Below are positions 38,871 through 47,796 of a stretch of 64,000 nucleotides of DNA, piece by piece; the first letter of the stretch is position 1, and each line of letters starts with the position of its first letter. A model generated the notes under the pieces. It did no database searches and was not told the DNA's origin. It saw only the letters and a list, made by a program, of their open reading frames with translations. The position numbers and the translations under genes are program-made. The DNA is from Exiguobacterium aestuarii. Lineage in GTDB: Bacteria > Bacillota > Bacilli > Exiguobacteriales > Exiguobacteriaceae. The stretch spans positions 496,001-560,000 of the forward strand of contig NZ_JAIVAC010000001.1 of NCBI RefSeq assembly GCF_020171655.1, read 5' to 3'.

Positions 38871-40538
38871 GTGTCAAAAAAGAAGACAGAGAATATTAGC
38901 GTCTTTGCGCTTGGAGGCGTAGGCGAAATCGGAAAGAACATGTACGTCGTGGAGCTAGACGACGACATCTTCGTCATCGATGCCGGTCTCATGTTTCCAG
39001 GCGATGAGATGCTCGGGATTGATATCGTCATCCCAGACATCACTTATTTAAAAGAAAACAAGGATCGCGTCCGTGCGATTTTCATCACACACGGTCACGA
39101 AGACCACATTGGTGGACTCAGCTACGTCTTACGCGATTTAAAACACGTTCCGGTATACGGGACAAAATTGACTCTCGGGTTAATTGAACTGAAATTAAAA
39201 GAGGCCGGTTTGTTGAAAGAAGTCGACCTTCGCATGATTGATGCCAAAACGAAATTGACTATCGCTGATCATCTCGTCACGTTCTTCCGCGTCAATCACT
39301 CGATTCCCGACTGTGTCGGTGTTTGTATTCAAACATCTCAAGGTGCGATCGTCCATACCGGAGATTTCAAGTTTGATTATACGCCAGTCGATGGGAAACA
39401 ATCCGATTTCAATAAATTAGCAGCGATTGGACAGCGCGGTGTACTCGCGTTACTTTCTGATTCGACAAACGCAGAGCGGCCGGGTCAGACTGGTTCAGAA
39501 TCGATTGTCGGTGCTGAATTGAACGATGTGATTTATCAAGCCGAAGGTCGTGTCATCGTAGCGTCATTCGCGTCGAACGTCCATCGCTTACAACAAGTTT
39601 TTGCAGCTGCAGAAGCGAATGACCGTAAAGTCGCGGTCGTTGGCCGTAGTATGGTCAATATCGTCGAAGTCGCACAAAAATTAAACTACTTACGTTTCAA
39701 AGCGAAGACGCTCGTCGAGTTGTCGCAAGTGAATCGTCTACCTGACAACAAGGTCGTCATCTTGACGACAGGGTCTCAAGGTGAGCCGATGGCTGCTTTG
39801 ACGCGTATGGCACGTAACGCGCATAAGCAAGTGAACATTCGTTTGAACGACACAGTTGTCATTGCGGCGACACCGATTCCAGGGAATGAAAAGTCGGTTT
39901 CAAAAACGATTGATCTATTGTTCCGTTCTGGGGCAAACGTCATTTACAACCAACGTAAAGTCCACGTATCCGGACACGGTTCGGCTGAAGAGTTGAAGTT
40001 AATGCTCAACCTCGTCAAACCAAAATACTTCTTACCGATTCACGGGGAATACCGGATGCAAATGGCACACTCAAAACTCGCTGAACAAGTAGGTGTCAAA
40101 CCGAACAACATCTTCATCGTCGAAAAAGGAGATGTCGTCGAGTTCACTGGTCGAAAAGCCCGGATGAGCCGAAAAGTTCCTGCAGGTAATGTATTGATTG
40201 ATGGGATTGGCGTCGGTGACGTCGGGAACATCGTCTTACGAGACCGTCGTTTGTTGTCACAAGATGGGGTCGTGCTTTGCGTGGTCACATTGAATCGGAA
40301 ACAGAAGAAATTGATTTCAGGACCTGAACTTATCTCACGTGGATTCGTGTATATGCGCGAATCAGAAGAAATGATTTCAGAGGCAAACCGTATTGTCACG
40401 AAACAGATTGAAAAGAGTCTGCAAGCTGGCAGTGATTGGACCGAATTGAAATCAAATATCCGCGAGCGACTTAGCGTCTTCTTATTCGAGCAGACGAAAC
40501 GTCGTCCGATGATCTTGCCGATCATCATGGAGATTTAA
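38871..40538 (+). CDS. Ribonuclease J (RnjB/YmfA position)
   Basis: RNase J proteins are beta-CASP metallo-beta-lactamase ribonucleases with endo- and 5'-exonuclease action. The complete metal motif HGHEDHIGG (His74, His76, Asp78, His79) is present, with HTGDFKFD, HRLQQV and the C-terminal VSGHGS and PIHGEYRM blocks. Place upstream of ftsK/spoIIIE and the C-terminal half resemble B. subtilis RnjB (J2). Start GTG 38871 is 9 nt from AGGAGG; TTG 38865 is too close. 555 aa. No symbol is assigned because J1 and J2 cannot be separated safely here. Confidence 0.9.
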   Translation: MSKKKTENISVFALGGVGEIGKNMYVVELDDDIFVIDAGLMFPGDEMLGIDIVIPDITYLKENKDRVRAIFITHGHEDHIGGLSYVLRDLKHVPVYGTKLTLGLIELKLKEAGLLKEVDLRMIDAKTKLTIADHLVTFFRVNHSIPDCVGVCIQTSQGAIVHTGDFKFDYTPVDGKQSDFNKLAAIGQRGVLALLSDSTNAERPGQTGSESIVGAELNDVIYQAEGRVIVASFASNVHRLQQVFAAAEANDRKVAVVGRSMVNIVEVAQKLNYLRFKAKTLVELSQVNRLPDNKVVILTTGSQGEPMAALTRMARNAHKQVNIRLNDTVVIAATPIPGNEKSVSKTIDLLFRSGANVIYNQRKVHVSGHGSAEELKLMLNLVKPKYFLPIHGEYRMQMAHSKLAEQVGVKPNNIFIVEKGDVVEFTGRKARMSRKVPAGNVLIDGIGVGDVGNIVLRDRRLLSQDGVVLCVVTLNRKQKKLISGPELISRGFVYMRESEEMISEANRIVTKQIEKSLQAGSDWTELKSNIRERLSVFLFEQTKRRPMILPIIMEI

Positions 40539-40551
40539 TGGAATGAGAGTG

Positions 40552-40587
40552 AGGCAAAAGTCATCTGACTTTTGCCTTCTTTTTTTA
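40552..40587 (+). terminator. Terminator after the ribonuclease J gene
   Basis: AGGCAAAAGTCA (40552-40563) and TGACTTTTGCCT (40566-40577) form a perfect 12-bp stem, followed by TCT7. Confidence 0.9.
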
Positions 40588-40600
40588 GGAGGAACTAAAA

Positions 40601-42805
40601 GTGGCTCAAAAAACGAGAAAGACACCCGTGAAGCGGAAGCGACCCGCAGCGCGAAACACGAGAAAACGGAAAAAACAACCGATTGCGCCACGTACATATG
40701 GATGGGGGATTTTCGTTCTTTCCATCGTCGCATTCGTATTTGCCTTTTTCGATTTCGGATGGATTGGTCGGCAACTCTCTGACTTGTCCGAATACCTGTT
40801 TGGTGGCTGGGGTGCGCTTACCTATTTGATGATTGCCATCCTGTTATGGATTATATTAAAACCGATGAAGCCGATGGAGCGGGCAGGACTGCTCAGTATG
40901 ACCGCCTCATTTCTACTATTTGGAGATTTACTTTGGGGAGATAAGCGCGGTGGGGTCAACGGTGGACTTTATGACTTAAACCAATACTTATTTTCTGATT
41001 TCGGTCTCATCTTTTTAGGCATCGTCTGTTTTATCCTCGGTGTCTCCCTCTATGTGCCAACGATTTGGGGAACCATCTATCATCGCCTAGAGGAATCCGT
41101 AATGGCCGTGAAAAAAGAATGGCAATCGAGACCAAAAACAGAGAAAAAACAAGACAACAAGCAAAATCACGAACCGAAACGGTCGCGAAAACCATCGCCT
41201 GAGCCGATGCCGACGGAAGCCGATTTAGAGGTGGAGTCAGAATCAGATGTGGTCACGATGAATGACATCCCAATCGTCGGATTCAGTGAGAAAGTTGTCG
41301 CGGAGAAAAAAGAGGAGCCTAAAACGGAACCGTCTACGGAAACGGATGGATCCATCTCGACCGAGGAGATGATGATGACCGCGGCGCAAGACGTCTCAGA
41401 CACGTATGAGCTCCCGCCGTTCACGAATCTGAAGGAACCGGTGATCACCGATTTATCTGGGGAAAATGCACGTTTGAAAGAGAATGCAGCTAAGTTAGTG
41501 AAGACGTTAAAATCGTTTGGTGTAGGGGTGAAAGTATTGAAAATTCACCTTGGTCCGACGGTCACGAAGTATGAGTTACAGCCGGACATCGGTGTGAAGG
41601 TCAGTCGAATCACGTCGCTTAGCGATGATCTCGCACTTGCGCTTGCCGCGAAAGATATCCGAATCGAAGCACCGATTCCGGGCAAGGCGGCGATTGGTAT
41701 CGAGGTACCGAACCAGGAAGTCGCTCCAGTCTGTCTTCGTGAAGTGCTTGAAGCAGACCCAGTGAAACAAGACGATTCAAAACTGCTCGTCGCACTCGGA
41801 CGAAGCATTAGTGGCGAGACTGTCGGCATCTCACTAAACAAAATGCCGCACTTACTCGTGGCAGGGTCGACAGGTTCCGGTAAATCAGTCTGTATCAACG
41901 GGATGATTGTATCCATCTTGATGCGTTCTCGACCGGATGAGGTCCGTCTCATGATGATTGACCCAAAAATGGTCGAACTCAATGTTTATAACGGTGTGCC
42001 ACATCTGTTGACGCCGGTTGTCACAGACCCGAAAAAGGCGGCACAGGCTTTGAAACAAGTCGTTGCCGAGATGGAAAGACGATATGAGCTCTTCAGTCGA
42101 TATGGTGTCCGTAACATTGAAGGATACAATGAACTCGTCGATAAGTCCGATGATGAGGATGCAAAACGTCTACCGTTCATCGTCGTCATTGTCGATGAGT
42201 TGGCAGATTTGATGATGGTCGCTTCAAATGACGTTGAGGACGCCATCATGCGACTCGCGCAAATGGCACGGGCCGCAGGGATTCATATGGTACTGGCGAC
42301 GCAACGCCCGTCGGTTGACGTCATTACAGGGGTCATCAAAGCAAACATCCCGTCTCGCATCGCATTTGCGGTCTCATCACAAACCGATTCCCGGACGATT
42401 TTGGACGGAGGTGGAGCAGAAAAACTGCTTGGGCGTGGCGATATGCTCATGCTTGCTAATGGGATGAACAAGCCGGTACGTGTCCAAGGAGCGTTCGTCT
42501 CCGATCAAGAAGTCGAAACGGTCGTCAATCACGTCATCGCACAGCAACGTGCGCAGTACGTAGAAGCGATGATGCCGAAAGAAGAAGAGGTGACGACGAT
42601 TGACTCGGACGATTCATTGTTCGGAGAAGTCATTCAATTCATCGTTACCCAGGAAACGGCTTCGACCTCAATGATTCAACGAAGATTTAGAATTGGTTAT
42701 AATCGGGCAGCGCGTTTGATTGACTCGCTTGAAGAGGCGGGATACGTAGGTCCATCAGAAGGTTCGAAACCAAGGAAAGTATTAATTCATGAACAAGACG
42801 AATAA
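40601..42805 (+). CDS. ftsK: DNA translocase FtsK/SpoIIIE
   Basis: This 734-residue motor moves chromosomal DNA through the division septum. It has a basic N-terminus, four membrane segments in the first 160 residues, a charged linker (about 165-270), the RecA-like motor with Walker [10 protein letters not shown] (Lys428) and VDELADLMM, and a C-terminal gamma winged helix ([26 protein letters not shown]) that reads the KOPS/SRS sequence. Start GTG 40601 follows AGGAGG. Since the strain looks non-sporulating, its role is probably vegetative division. Confidence 0.95.
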   Translation: MAQKTRKTPVKRKRPAARNTRKRKKQPIAPRTYGWGIFVLSIVAFVFAFFDFGWIGRQLSDLSEYLFGGWGALTYLMIAILLWIILKPMKPMERAGLLSMTASFLLFGDLLWGDKRGGVNGGLYDLNQYLFSDFGLIFLGIVCFILGVSLYVPTIWGTIYHRLEESVMAVKKEWQSRPKTEKKQDNKQNHEPKRSRKPSPEPMPTEADLEVESESDVVTMNDIPIVGFSEKVVAEKKEEPKTEPSTETDGSISTEEMMMTAAQDVSDTYELPPFTNLKEPVITDLSGENARLKENAAKLVKTLKSFGVGVKVLKIHLGPTVTKYELQPDIGVKVSRITSLSDDLALALAAKDIRIEAPIPGKAAIGIEVPNQEVAPVCLREVLEADPVKQDDSKLLVALGRSISGETVGISLNKMPHLLVAGSTGSGKSVCINGMIVSILMRSRPDEVRLMMIDPKMVELNVYNGVPHLLTPVVTDPKKAAQALKQVVAEMERRYELFSRYGVRNIEGYNELVDKSDDEDAKRLPFIVVIVDELADLMMVASNDVEDAIMRLAQMARAAGIHMVLATQRPSVDVITGVIKANIPSRIAFAVSSQTDSRTILDGGGAEKLLGRGDMLMLANGMNKPVRVQGAFVSDQEVETVVNHVIAQQRAQYVEAMMPKEEEVTTIDSDDSLFGEVIQFIVTQETASTSMIQRRFRIGYNRAARLIDSLEEAGYVGPSEGSKPRKVLIHEQDE

Positions 42806-42810
42806 ATTTA

Positions 42811-42852
42811 AAAACGAACGATTGTATACATAGATATACAATCGTTCGTTTT
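42811..42852 (+). terminator. Terminator after ftsK
   Basis: An 18-bp perfect inverted repeat (42811-42828 with 42835-42852; arms include ACGAACGATTG) with a 6-nt loop and a T6 tail, starting 5 nt after the stop codon. Its A-rich left side means that it can also stop transcription on the minus strand. Confidence 0.92.
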
Positions 42853-43206
42853 TTGTTCCTTTTTCTACGATATGGAAATATTCGCGCAAATCAGAGAGGT
42901 TCGCTATAATATAAATGTAATATAGCACATATGTCCTATAACGTTTATTAGTACATACTTTTAAAAACTACTGAAACGATTACATTTTTTAATAACGTTT
43001 ACATTTTACAAAAGTTTTTCAAACTGAATCGAAATGGGTAAAATGGACTCAGAGGTACGGTTGGAGATGGTTTTTTAAAATATTTCCTTGATTCCGAACA
43101 AAAACTATTGCGTTCTAATTCTCGAATCCCTATACTTAATATTGGCAAGGACATTCATACGTCAGATGTCTGAGCACTGGTAAGTAAATTAAAGGTGGTG
43201 AGGCCA
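42853..43206 (+). promoter_or_regulatory. AT-rich regulatory region before the GntR regulator
   Basis: This 354-nt stretch has no gene. It holds a TATAAT at 42905-42910 without a good -35, a motif ACATATGTCCTAT at 42927-42939, three copies of an AACGWTTA core (42940, 42975 and 42994; the last two also share CATTTT), and then a good promoter nearer the gene. It is clearly more AT-rich than the flanking genes. The repeats could be regulator sites for the GntR protein or cre-like half sites; I cannot say which. Confidence 0.45.
43108..43136 (+). promoter_or_regulatory. Sigma-A promoter of the GntR regulator gene
   Basis: TTGCGT (43108-43113) and TATACT (43131-43136) with 17 nt between. About 30 nt downstream of the -10 is the perfect two-arm palindrome TCAGA-TG-TCTGA (43162-43173), a possible operator for autoregulation. 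Confidence 0.65.
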
Positions 43207-43926
43207 ATGTCGATTAAGCTCGATCATCGATTGCTCTATCTTCGAGTGATTGAGAAAATTAAGCAAGATATCGACGCTGGTGTCTATCGTGAAGGTGAGA
43301 AGTTACCTTCAGAGTTCGAGCTTTCGAAGCAACTCGGAGTAAGTCGAGCGACACTTCGTGAAGCGCTAAGAATTCTCGAAGATGAGAAATTTGTCGTGCG
43401 AAAACATGGGGTAGGGACATTTATTAGTTCTAAACCGCCATTCACGTCAGGAATTGAAGAATTGTTCAGTGTCACTGATATGATCACACGTGCAAAAATG
43501 ACACCAGGAACGAAAGTATTGGTGGCCGAGAAAGTGTTGGCAACAGAGAGAGAAGCCGAGCGTCTCAAGATTGAGCCGAACTCACCGATTTATCGGATTG
43601 TTCGAATTCGATATGCGGATGACACACCGGTCGTTTATTGTGTCGACAAAGTGCCGGCCCATCTCGTCTCGAATCCCGAGGCATTGACTGAAGGGAAGTC
43701 TTTGTTTGACTCTCTCGAAAAAGAGGTAGGACGTCGAGTCGCATACGCAATCACGCACATCGAACCGAGCGTCAGCTCTGAAATTTCGTCACAACTTCAG
43801 ACGGACCAACCGTTACTCGCTTTAAAACAATTGCATTACGATGAGAGTGATTTACCATTGCTCGATTCGGCCAACTTTTTCCGAGCTGATCGATTCGACT
43901 TCCACGTCGTACGTAAACGAGTGTAA
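43207..43926 (+). CDS. GntR-family regulator, HutC subfamily (YmfC-like)
   Basis: The 239-residue protein has an N-terminal winged helix (GEKLPSEFELSKQLGVSRATLREALR at about 35-60, then KHGVGTFI) and a C-terminal UTRA ligand-binding domain with IYRIVRIRYADDTPVVY. The start MSIKLDHRLLYLRVIEKIKQDI and the place after ftsK/spoIIIE match B. subtilis YmfC. ATG 43207 lies after AAAGGTGGTGAGG. Next to a nucleoside transporter operon it may sense a nucleoside-related ligand; that is inference. Confidence 0.88.
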   Translation: MSIKLDHRLLYLRVIEKIKQDIDAGVYREGEKLPSEFELSKQLGVSRATLREALRILEDEKFVVRKHGVGTFISSKPPFTSGIEELFSVTDMITRAKMTPGTKVLVAEKVLATEREAERLKIEPNSPIYRIVRIRYADDTPVVYCVDKVPAHLVSNPEALTEGKSLFDSLEKEVGRRVAYAITHIEPSVSSEISSQLQTDQPLLALKQLHYDESDLPLLDSANFFRADRFDFHVVRKRV

Positions 43927-43969
43927 CCGAACAGTTTTTTGACGGAAAAGTTATTTTTGGGGAACAGCG

Positions 43970-43983
43970 TGAAAGCGCTTTCT
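43970..43983 (+). promoter_or_regulatory. cre-like site before nupN
   Basis: TGAAAGCGCTTTCT matches the CcpA catabolite-response consensus TGNAANCGNWNNCA at all but the last base and is a near-perfect palindrome. It lies 71 bp before the lipoprotein start. A clear sigma-A promoter could not be placed near it, so I cannot say whether it would block or activate. Confidence 0.6.
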
Positions 43984-44053
43984 TATACCGGTGTAAAGAC
44001 TACTGATAACATGACAACAAAATTTGTTATGAACCGAAAGGGGAAACACGACG

Positions 44054-45145
44054 ATGATGAACAAAAAGAAAACGATTCTCTCAGCTTTAGCAGCAGGACT
44101 CACACTCTCTACAGTACTCGCAGCATGCGGTGGAGATGACAACGAAGGCGGCTCATCTTCAAACGGCGAAGGCGGCGAGGGCGGCGACTTCAAAGTAGCA
44201 ATGGTTACAGATACTGGCGGTGTTGATGACAAATCATTCAACCAATCTGCTTGGGAAGGTCTCACGAAATTCGGTGAAGACAACAACTTGACTGAAAACG
44301 AAGGATACAAATACCTTCAATCAGCTAAACAAGCGGACTACCAGCCAAACTTGCAACAATTGGCTCGTGACAACTTCAACTTGATCTACGGTATCGGCTT
44401 CTTGATGGCTGAAGACGTACAAAAAGTTGCTGAGCAGTTCCCAGACAATAACTTCGCAATCGTTGATATGGTTGTTGACGCTCCGAACGTTGCTTCAATC
44501 ACGTTTAAAGAGCAAGAAGGTTCATTCCTCGTTGGTGTCATTGCCGGTCTCACAACGACAACTGATAAAGTCGGTTTCATCGGTGGAGTAGAATCAGACT
44601 TGATCAAGAAGTTTGAAAATGGATTTAAAGCGGGTGTCATGGCTGTTAACCCAGAAGCAACAATCGACGTGAAGTATGCAGAAGACTTCAACTCGGCTGA
44701 AAAAGGAACAGCAATCGCTTCAGGTATGTACGGTTCTGGATCGGACATCATCTATCATGCAGCTGGTGGTACAGGTGTAGGGGTATTCACAGAAGCGAAA
44801 AACCGTAAGAAGAACGGCGAAGAAGTTTGGGTAATCGGGGTTGACCGTGACCAGTACGAAGAAGGTCTTCCAGAAGACGTTACGTTGACTTCAATGGTTA
44901 AACGTGTAGATACAGCTACTTATGATGTATCGAAACAGACGATGGACGGAGAATTCCCAGGCGGCGAAATCATCGAGTTCGGTTTGAAAGATGACGGTGT
45001 CGGCATCGCAGAAACTTCTGACAAGCACGTTTCACAAGAGATTCTCGATAAAGTTGAAGAATACCGTACACAATTGGTTGACGGAGAACTCACTGCACCA
45101 GCAACTGACGCTGAGTTCGAAGAGTTCATGAAAAACGTAAAATAA
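44054..45145 (+). CDS. nupN: BMP-family substrate-binding lipoprotein, NupN-like
   Basis: A lipoprotein signal with lipobox LAAC puts the acylated cysteine at residue 25, followed by a Gly/Ser/Glu-rich tether and a periplasmic-binding-protein fold of the basic membrane protein (BMP/PnrA) family: AMVTDTGGVDDKSFNQSAWEGL is the signature. Such proteins bind purine nucleosides. The ABC ATPase and two permeases follow, as in NupNOPQ. Codon use is strongly biased, so it is highly expressed. A hairpin between it and nupO may lower expression of the membrane parts. Confidence 0.9.
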   Translation: MMNKKKTILSALAAGLTLSTVLAACGGDDNEGGSSSNGEGGEGGDFKVAMVTDTGGVDDKSFNQSAWEGLTKFGEDNNLTENEGYKYLQSAKQADYQPNLQQLARDNFNLIYGIGFLMAEDVQKVAEQFPDNNFAIVDMVVDAPNVASITFKEQEGSFLVGVIAGLTTTTDKVGFIGGVESDLIKKFENGFKAGVMAVNPEATIDVKYAEDFNSAEKGTAIASGMYGSGSDIIYHAAGGTGVGVFTEAKNRKKNGEEVWVIGVDRDQYEEGLPEDVTLTSMVKRVDTATYDVSKQTMDGEFPGGEIIEFGLKDDGVGIAETSDKHVSQEILDKVEEYRTQLVDGELTAPATDAEFEEFMKNVK

Positions 45146-45159
45146 TTCATTTGAGTGAA

Positions 45160-45184
45160 GGGGGGACCCATGTGGTCTCCCTTT
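45160..45184 (+). terminator. Partial terminator between nupN and nupO
   Basis: GGGGGACC (45161-45168) pairs with GGTCTCCC (45174-45181) with one wobble over a 5-nt loop. The tail is only TTTACTT. Such a weak terminator behind the binding-protein gene would keep the lipoprotein in excess over the transporter core. Confidence 0.6.
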
Positions 45185-45208
45185 ACTTAAAGTTAGGGGT
45201 GAACTTCC

Positions 45209-46735
45209 TTGGAATATGTAATTGAAATGCTAAATATTCGCAAAGAGTTCGGTACGTTCGTTGCGAACGACAATATCACACTCCAATTGCGCAAAGGAGA
45301 AATCCATGCGCTTCTCGGAGAGAACGGGGCGGGGAAGTCGACGCTCATGAACGTGTTATTCGGTCTCTATCAGCCTGAAGGCGGAGAGATTCGTGTGCAC
45401 GGAAAGAAAGTGGATATTGAAAACCCGAACATCGCCAACGAACTTGGGATCGGGATGGTCCACCAACACTTTATGCTAGTTGAAAAATTCACAGTCACTG
45501 AAAACATCATCCTTGGACTTGAGCCAAAGAGCGGTGTGACGATAGACCGTGCGACAGCCCGTAAAAAGGTCATGGATATTTCAGAACAGTATGGACTTAA
45601 GATTGATCCAGACGCGAAGATTGAAGATATTTCAGTCGGCATGCAACAGCGTGTAGAAATCTTGAAGACGCTCTATCGCGGGGCGGATATTTTGATCTTC
45701 GATGAACCGACGGCAGTGTTGACACCACAAGAGATTCAAGAACTTATCCAAATTATGAAACGTCTGATTGCTGAAGGTAAGTCGATCATCTTGATTACGC
45801 ACAAGCTGAAGGAAATTATGCAAGTCGCAGACCGATGCACGGTCATTCGCCGCGGACGTTATATTGGTACCGTTGAAGTGGACGAGACGGTTAACGAAGA
45901 TAGTCTTGCTGAAATGATGGTCGGGCGTGAAGTTAATTTCGATGCAGAGTATTCGAAAGCCGACCCGCAACAAGTCGTTCTCGACGTTCAAGGGCTTGTC
46001 GTCAAAGACAGTCGTGGTTTGAAAGTTGTTGAAGGATTAGACCTTCAGATTCGTGCTGGAGAAGTGCTTGGTATTGCCGGAATTGACGGTAACGGTCAGA
46101 CGGAACTGATTGAAGCGATCTCTGGGCTCAAGAAACCGGAGTCGGGTAAAGTTTTGCTCAATGGAAAAGATGTGACGGGGCATACGCCACGTAAAATGAC
46201 GGAAGCTGGAATCGGACACATTCCACAGGACCGTCATAAACATGGTCTCGTCCTTGACTACTCGATTCGTGACAACATGGTTCTTCAAACTTATTATAAA
46301 GAACCATTCTCGAAACGAGGACTCATGAATTATAAAGCTGTGGCAGAGAAAGCGAAGGCGTTGATTGAGAAGTTTGACGTCCGAACTCCATCCATCGATG
46401 TCCCGGCTCGTGCCCTTTCTGGTGGTAACCAACAGAAAGCAATCATTGCCCGTGAGGTCGATCGTTCACCTGATTTACTCATCGCAGCACAGCCGACGCG
46501 CGGTCTTGATGTCGGTGCGATTGAATTTATTCACGAACAACTCGTTAAAGAACGTGAAAAGGGCCGTGCCGTCTTGCTCATTTCGTTCGAACTTGATGAG
46601 ATTTTACACGTATCAGACCGCATCGCCGTTCTTTATGAAGGAAAAATCGTAGGAATTCGTGATCCGAAAGAGACGACGGAACAAGAGCTTGGTTTCTTGA
46701 TGGCCGGCGGTCAGAGAGGGGACGACAAAGAATGA
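45209..46735 (+). CDS. nupO: Nucleoside ABC transporter ATPase, NupO-like
   Basis: The 508-residue protein is a tandem ABC ATPase of the sugar/nucleoside (RbsA-like) type. The first half has Walker A GENGAGKST, ABC signature ISVGMQQRVEILK and Walker B LIFDEPT. The second half has the altered Walker A GIDGNGQTE and signature LSGGNQQK, as usual in this family. TTG 45209 is the start, 9 nt after AGGGG. It overlaps nupP by 4 bp. Confidence 0.93.
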   Translation: MEYVIEMLNIRKEFGTFVANDNITLQLRKGEIHALLGENGAGKSTLMNVLFGLYQPEGGEIRVHGKKVDIENPNIANELGIGMVHQHFMLVEKFTVTENIILGLEPKSGVTIDRATARKKVMDISEQYGLKIDPDAKIEDISVGMQQRVEILKTLYRGADILIFDEPTAVLTPQEIQELIQIMKRLIAEGKSIILITHKLKEIMQVADRCTVIRRGRYIGTVEVDETVNEDSLAEMMVGREVNFDAEYSKADPQQVVLDVQGLVVKDSRGLKVVEGLDLQIRAGEVLGIAGIDGNGQTELIEAISGLKKPESGKVLLNGKDVTGHTPRKMTEAGIGHIPQDRHKHGLVLDYSIRDNMVLQTYYKEPFSKRGLMNYKAVAEKAKALIEKFDVRTPSIDVPARALSGGNQQKAIIAREVDRSPDLLIAAQPTRGLDVGAIEFIHEQLVKEREKGRAVLLISFELDEILHVSDRIAVLYEGKIVGIRDPKETTEQELGFLMAGGQRGDDKE

Positions 46736-47796
46736 AAAAATTAAGTTTAAATCAACTTCTCATTCCATTCCTATCAATCATTTTAGGACTTCTCGTCGGA
46801 GCCATCGTCATGCTGATTGGTGGATACGACCCGATTCAAGGCTTCATCTCCTTGTTTGAAGGGATGTTTGGAAGCCCATATGCCGTCGGGGAGACGCTAC
46901 GAGCAGCAGCACCACTTATCTTCTCGGGTCTCGCGGTTGCTTTCGCATTCCGGACGGGGTTATTCAACATCGGGGTAGAAGGTCAAGTATTAATCGGATG
47001 GGTAGCAGCTGTATATGTAGGGATCAACTTCGATTTGCCGATGTTCATCCATTTACCGCTTGCGCTTCTCGCAGCGATGGTCGCGGCCGCACTTTGGGCT
47101 TTCGTTCCTGGATTCTTGAAAGCGAAGTTTTACGTCCACGAAGTTATCACATCCATCATGATGAACTATATCGCGCTATACACGACGAATGCGATTTTGC
47201 GTAGCGTCATCGGTGTGACGAACGAGCGTACTGACTCAATCAATGAATCAGCATCGCTTGCATCACCTTGGTTGCAAGAGTTGACGACGTACTCACGTCT
47301 TCACTGGGGTGTCCTCGTTGCAGTACTCGCGGCGATTGTGTACTACTACATTCTTCAGCGTACGACACTCGGTTATGAGTTGCGTGCAGTCGGTTTCAAC
47401 AAACATGCCTCTCAATATGCGGGGATGAGCGTTGACCGTAACATCGTCCTTTCGTTTGTTATCTCAGGGATGTTTGCAGGTCTCGCTGGTGCGATGGAAG
47501 GTCTCGGGACGTTCGGTAGTATGACGCTCTCTGCATCGTTCACAGGTGTCGGTTTTGACGGGATCGCAGTAGCCCTTCTTGGTGCCAACACAGCAATCGG
47601 TGTCATTCTCGCAGCGATTCTATTTGCTGGATTGAACATCGGTGGATTGGCGATGCAGCTCGGTGCGAACGTACCGTCTGAACTTGTCAAAGTCATCATC
47701 GCAGCAATCGTCATCTTTGTGGCATCTGGTTATGCCATCAACTATGTCATTGAGAAACTTAAAGGAAATCGTAAGAAAGGAGTGGAGAAAAAATGA
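46732..47796 (+). CDS. nupP: Nucleoside ABC transporter permease, NupP-like
   Basis: A 354-residue permease with about nine hydrophobic segments. AFRTGLFNIGVEGQ, GYELRAVGFNKHASQYAGM and the SGMFAGLAGAMEGLG block are hallmarks of the BPD_transp_2 (branched-chain/ribose/nucleoside) permeases. It starts in an ATGA overlap with nupO and ends in an ATGA overlap with nupQ. Confidence 0.93.
   Translation: MKKLSLNQLLIPFLSIILGLLVGAIVMLIGGYDPIQGFISLFEGMFGSPYAVGETLRAAAPLIFSGLAVAFAFRTGLFNIGVEGQVLIGWVAAVYVGINFDLPMFIHLPLALLAAMVAAALWAFVPGFLKAKFYVHEVITSIMMNYIALYTTNAILRSVIGVTNERTDSINESASLASPWLQELTTYSRLHWGVLVAVLAAIVYYYILQRTTLGYELRAVGFNKHASQYAGMSVDRNIVLSFVISGMFAGLAGAMEGLGTFGSMTLSASFTGVGFDGIAVALLGANTAIGVILAAILFAGLNIGGLAMQLGANVPSELVKVIIAAIVIFVASGYAINYVIEKLKGNRKKGVEKK

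Noticed and set aside
42811-42852. CGAAC...GTTCG as a LexA (SOS) box after ftsK
   Set aside because: The arms are part of an 18-bp terminator stem and are much too far apart for the CGAAC-N4-GTTCG box.
42970-43007. Full cre sites before the GntR gene
   Set aside because: The copies match only half of the consensus: one is a base short and another has two mismatches. They are kept as unexplained repeats.
43927-44053. Purine riboswitch before nupN
   Set aside because: The stretch is short and lacks the paired loops and conserved core expected of a purine riboswitch; the cre-like site explains the main palindrome.
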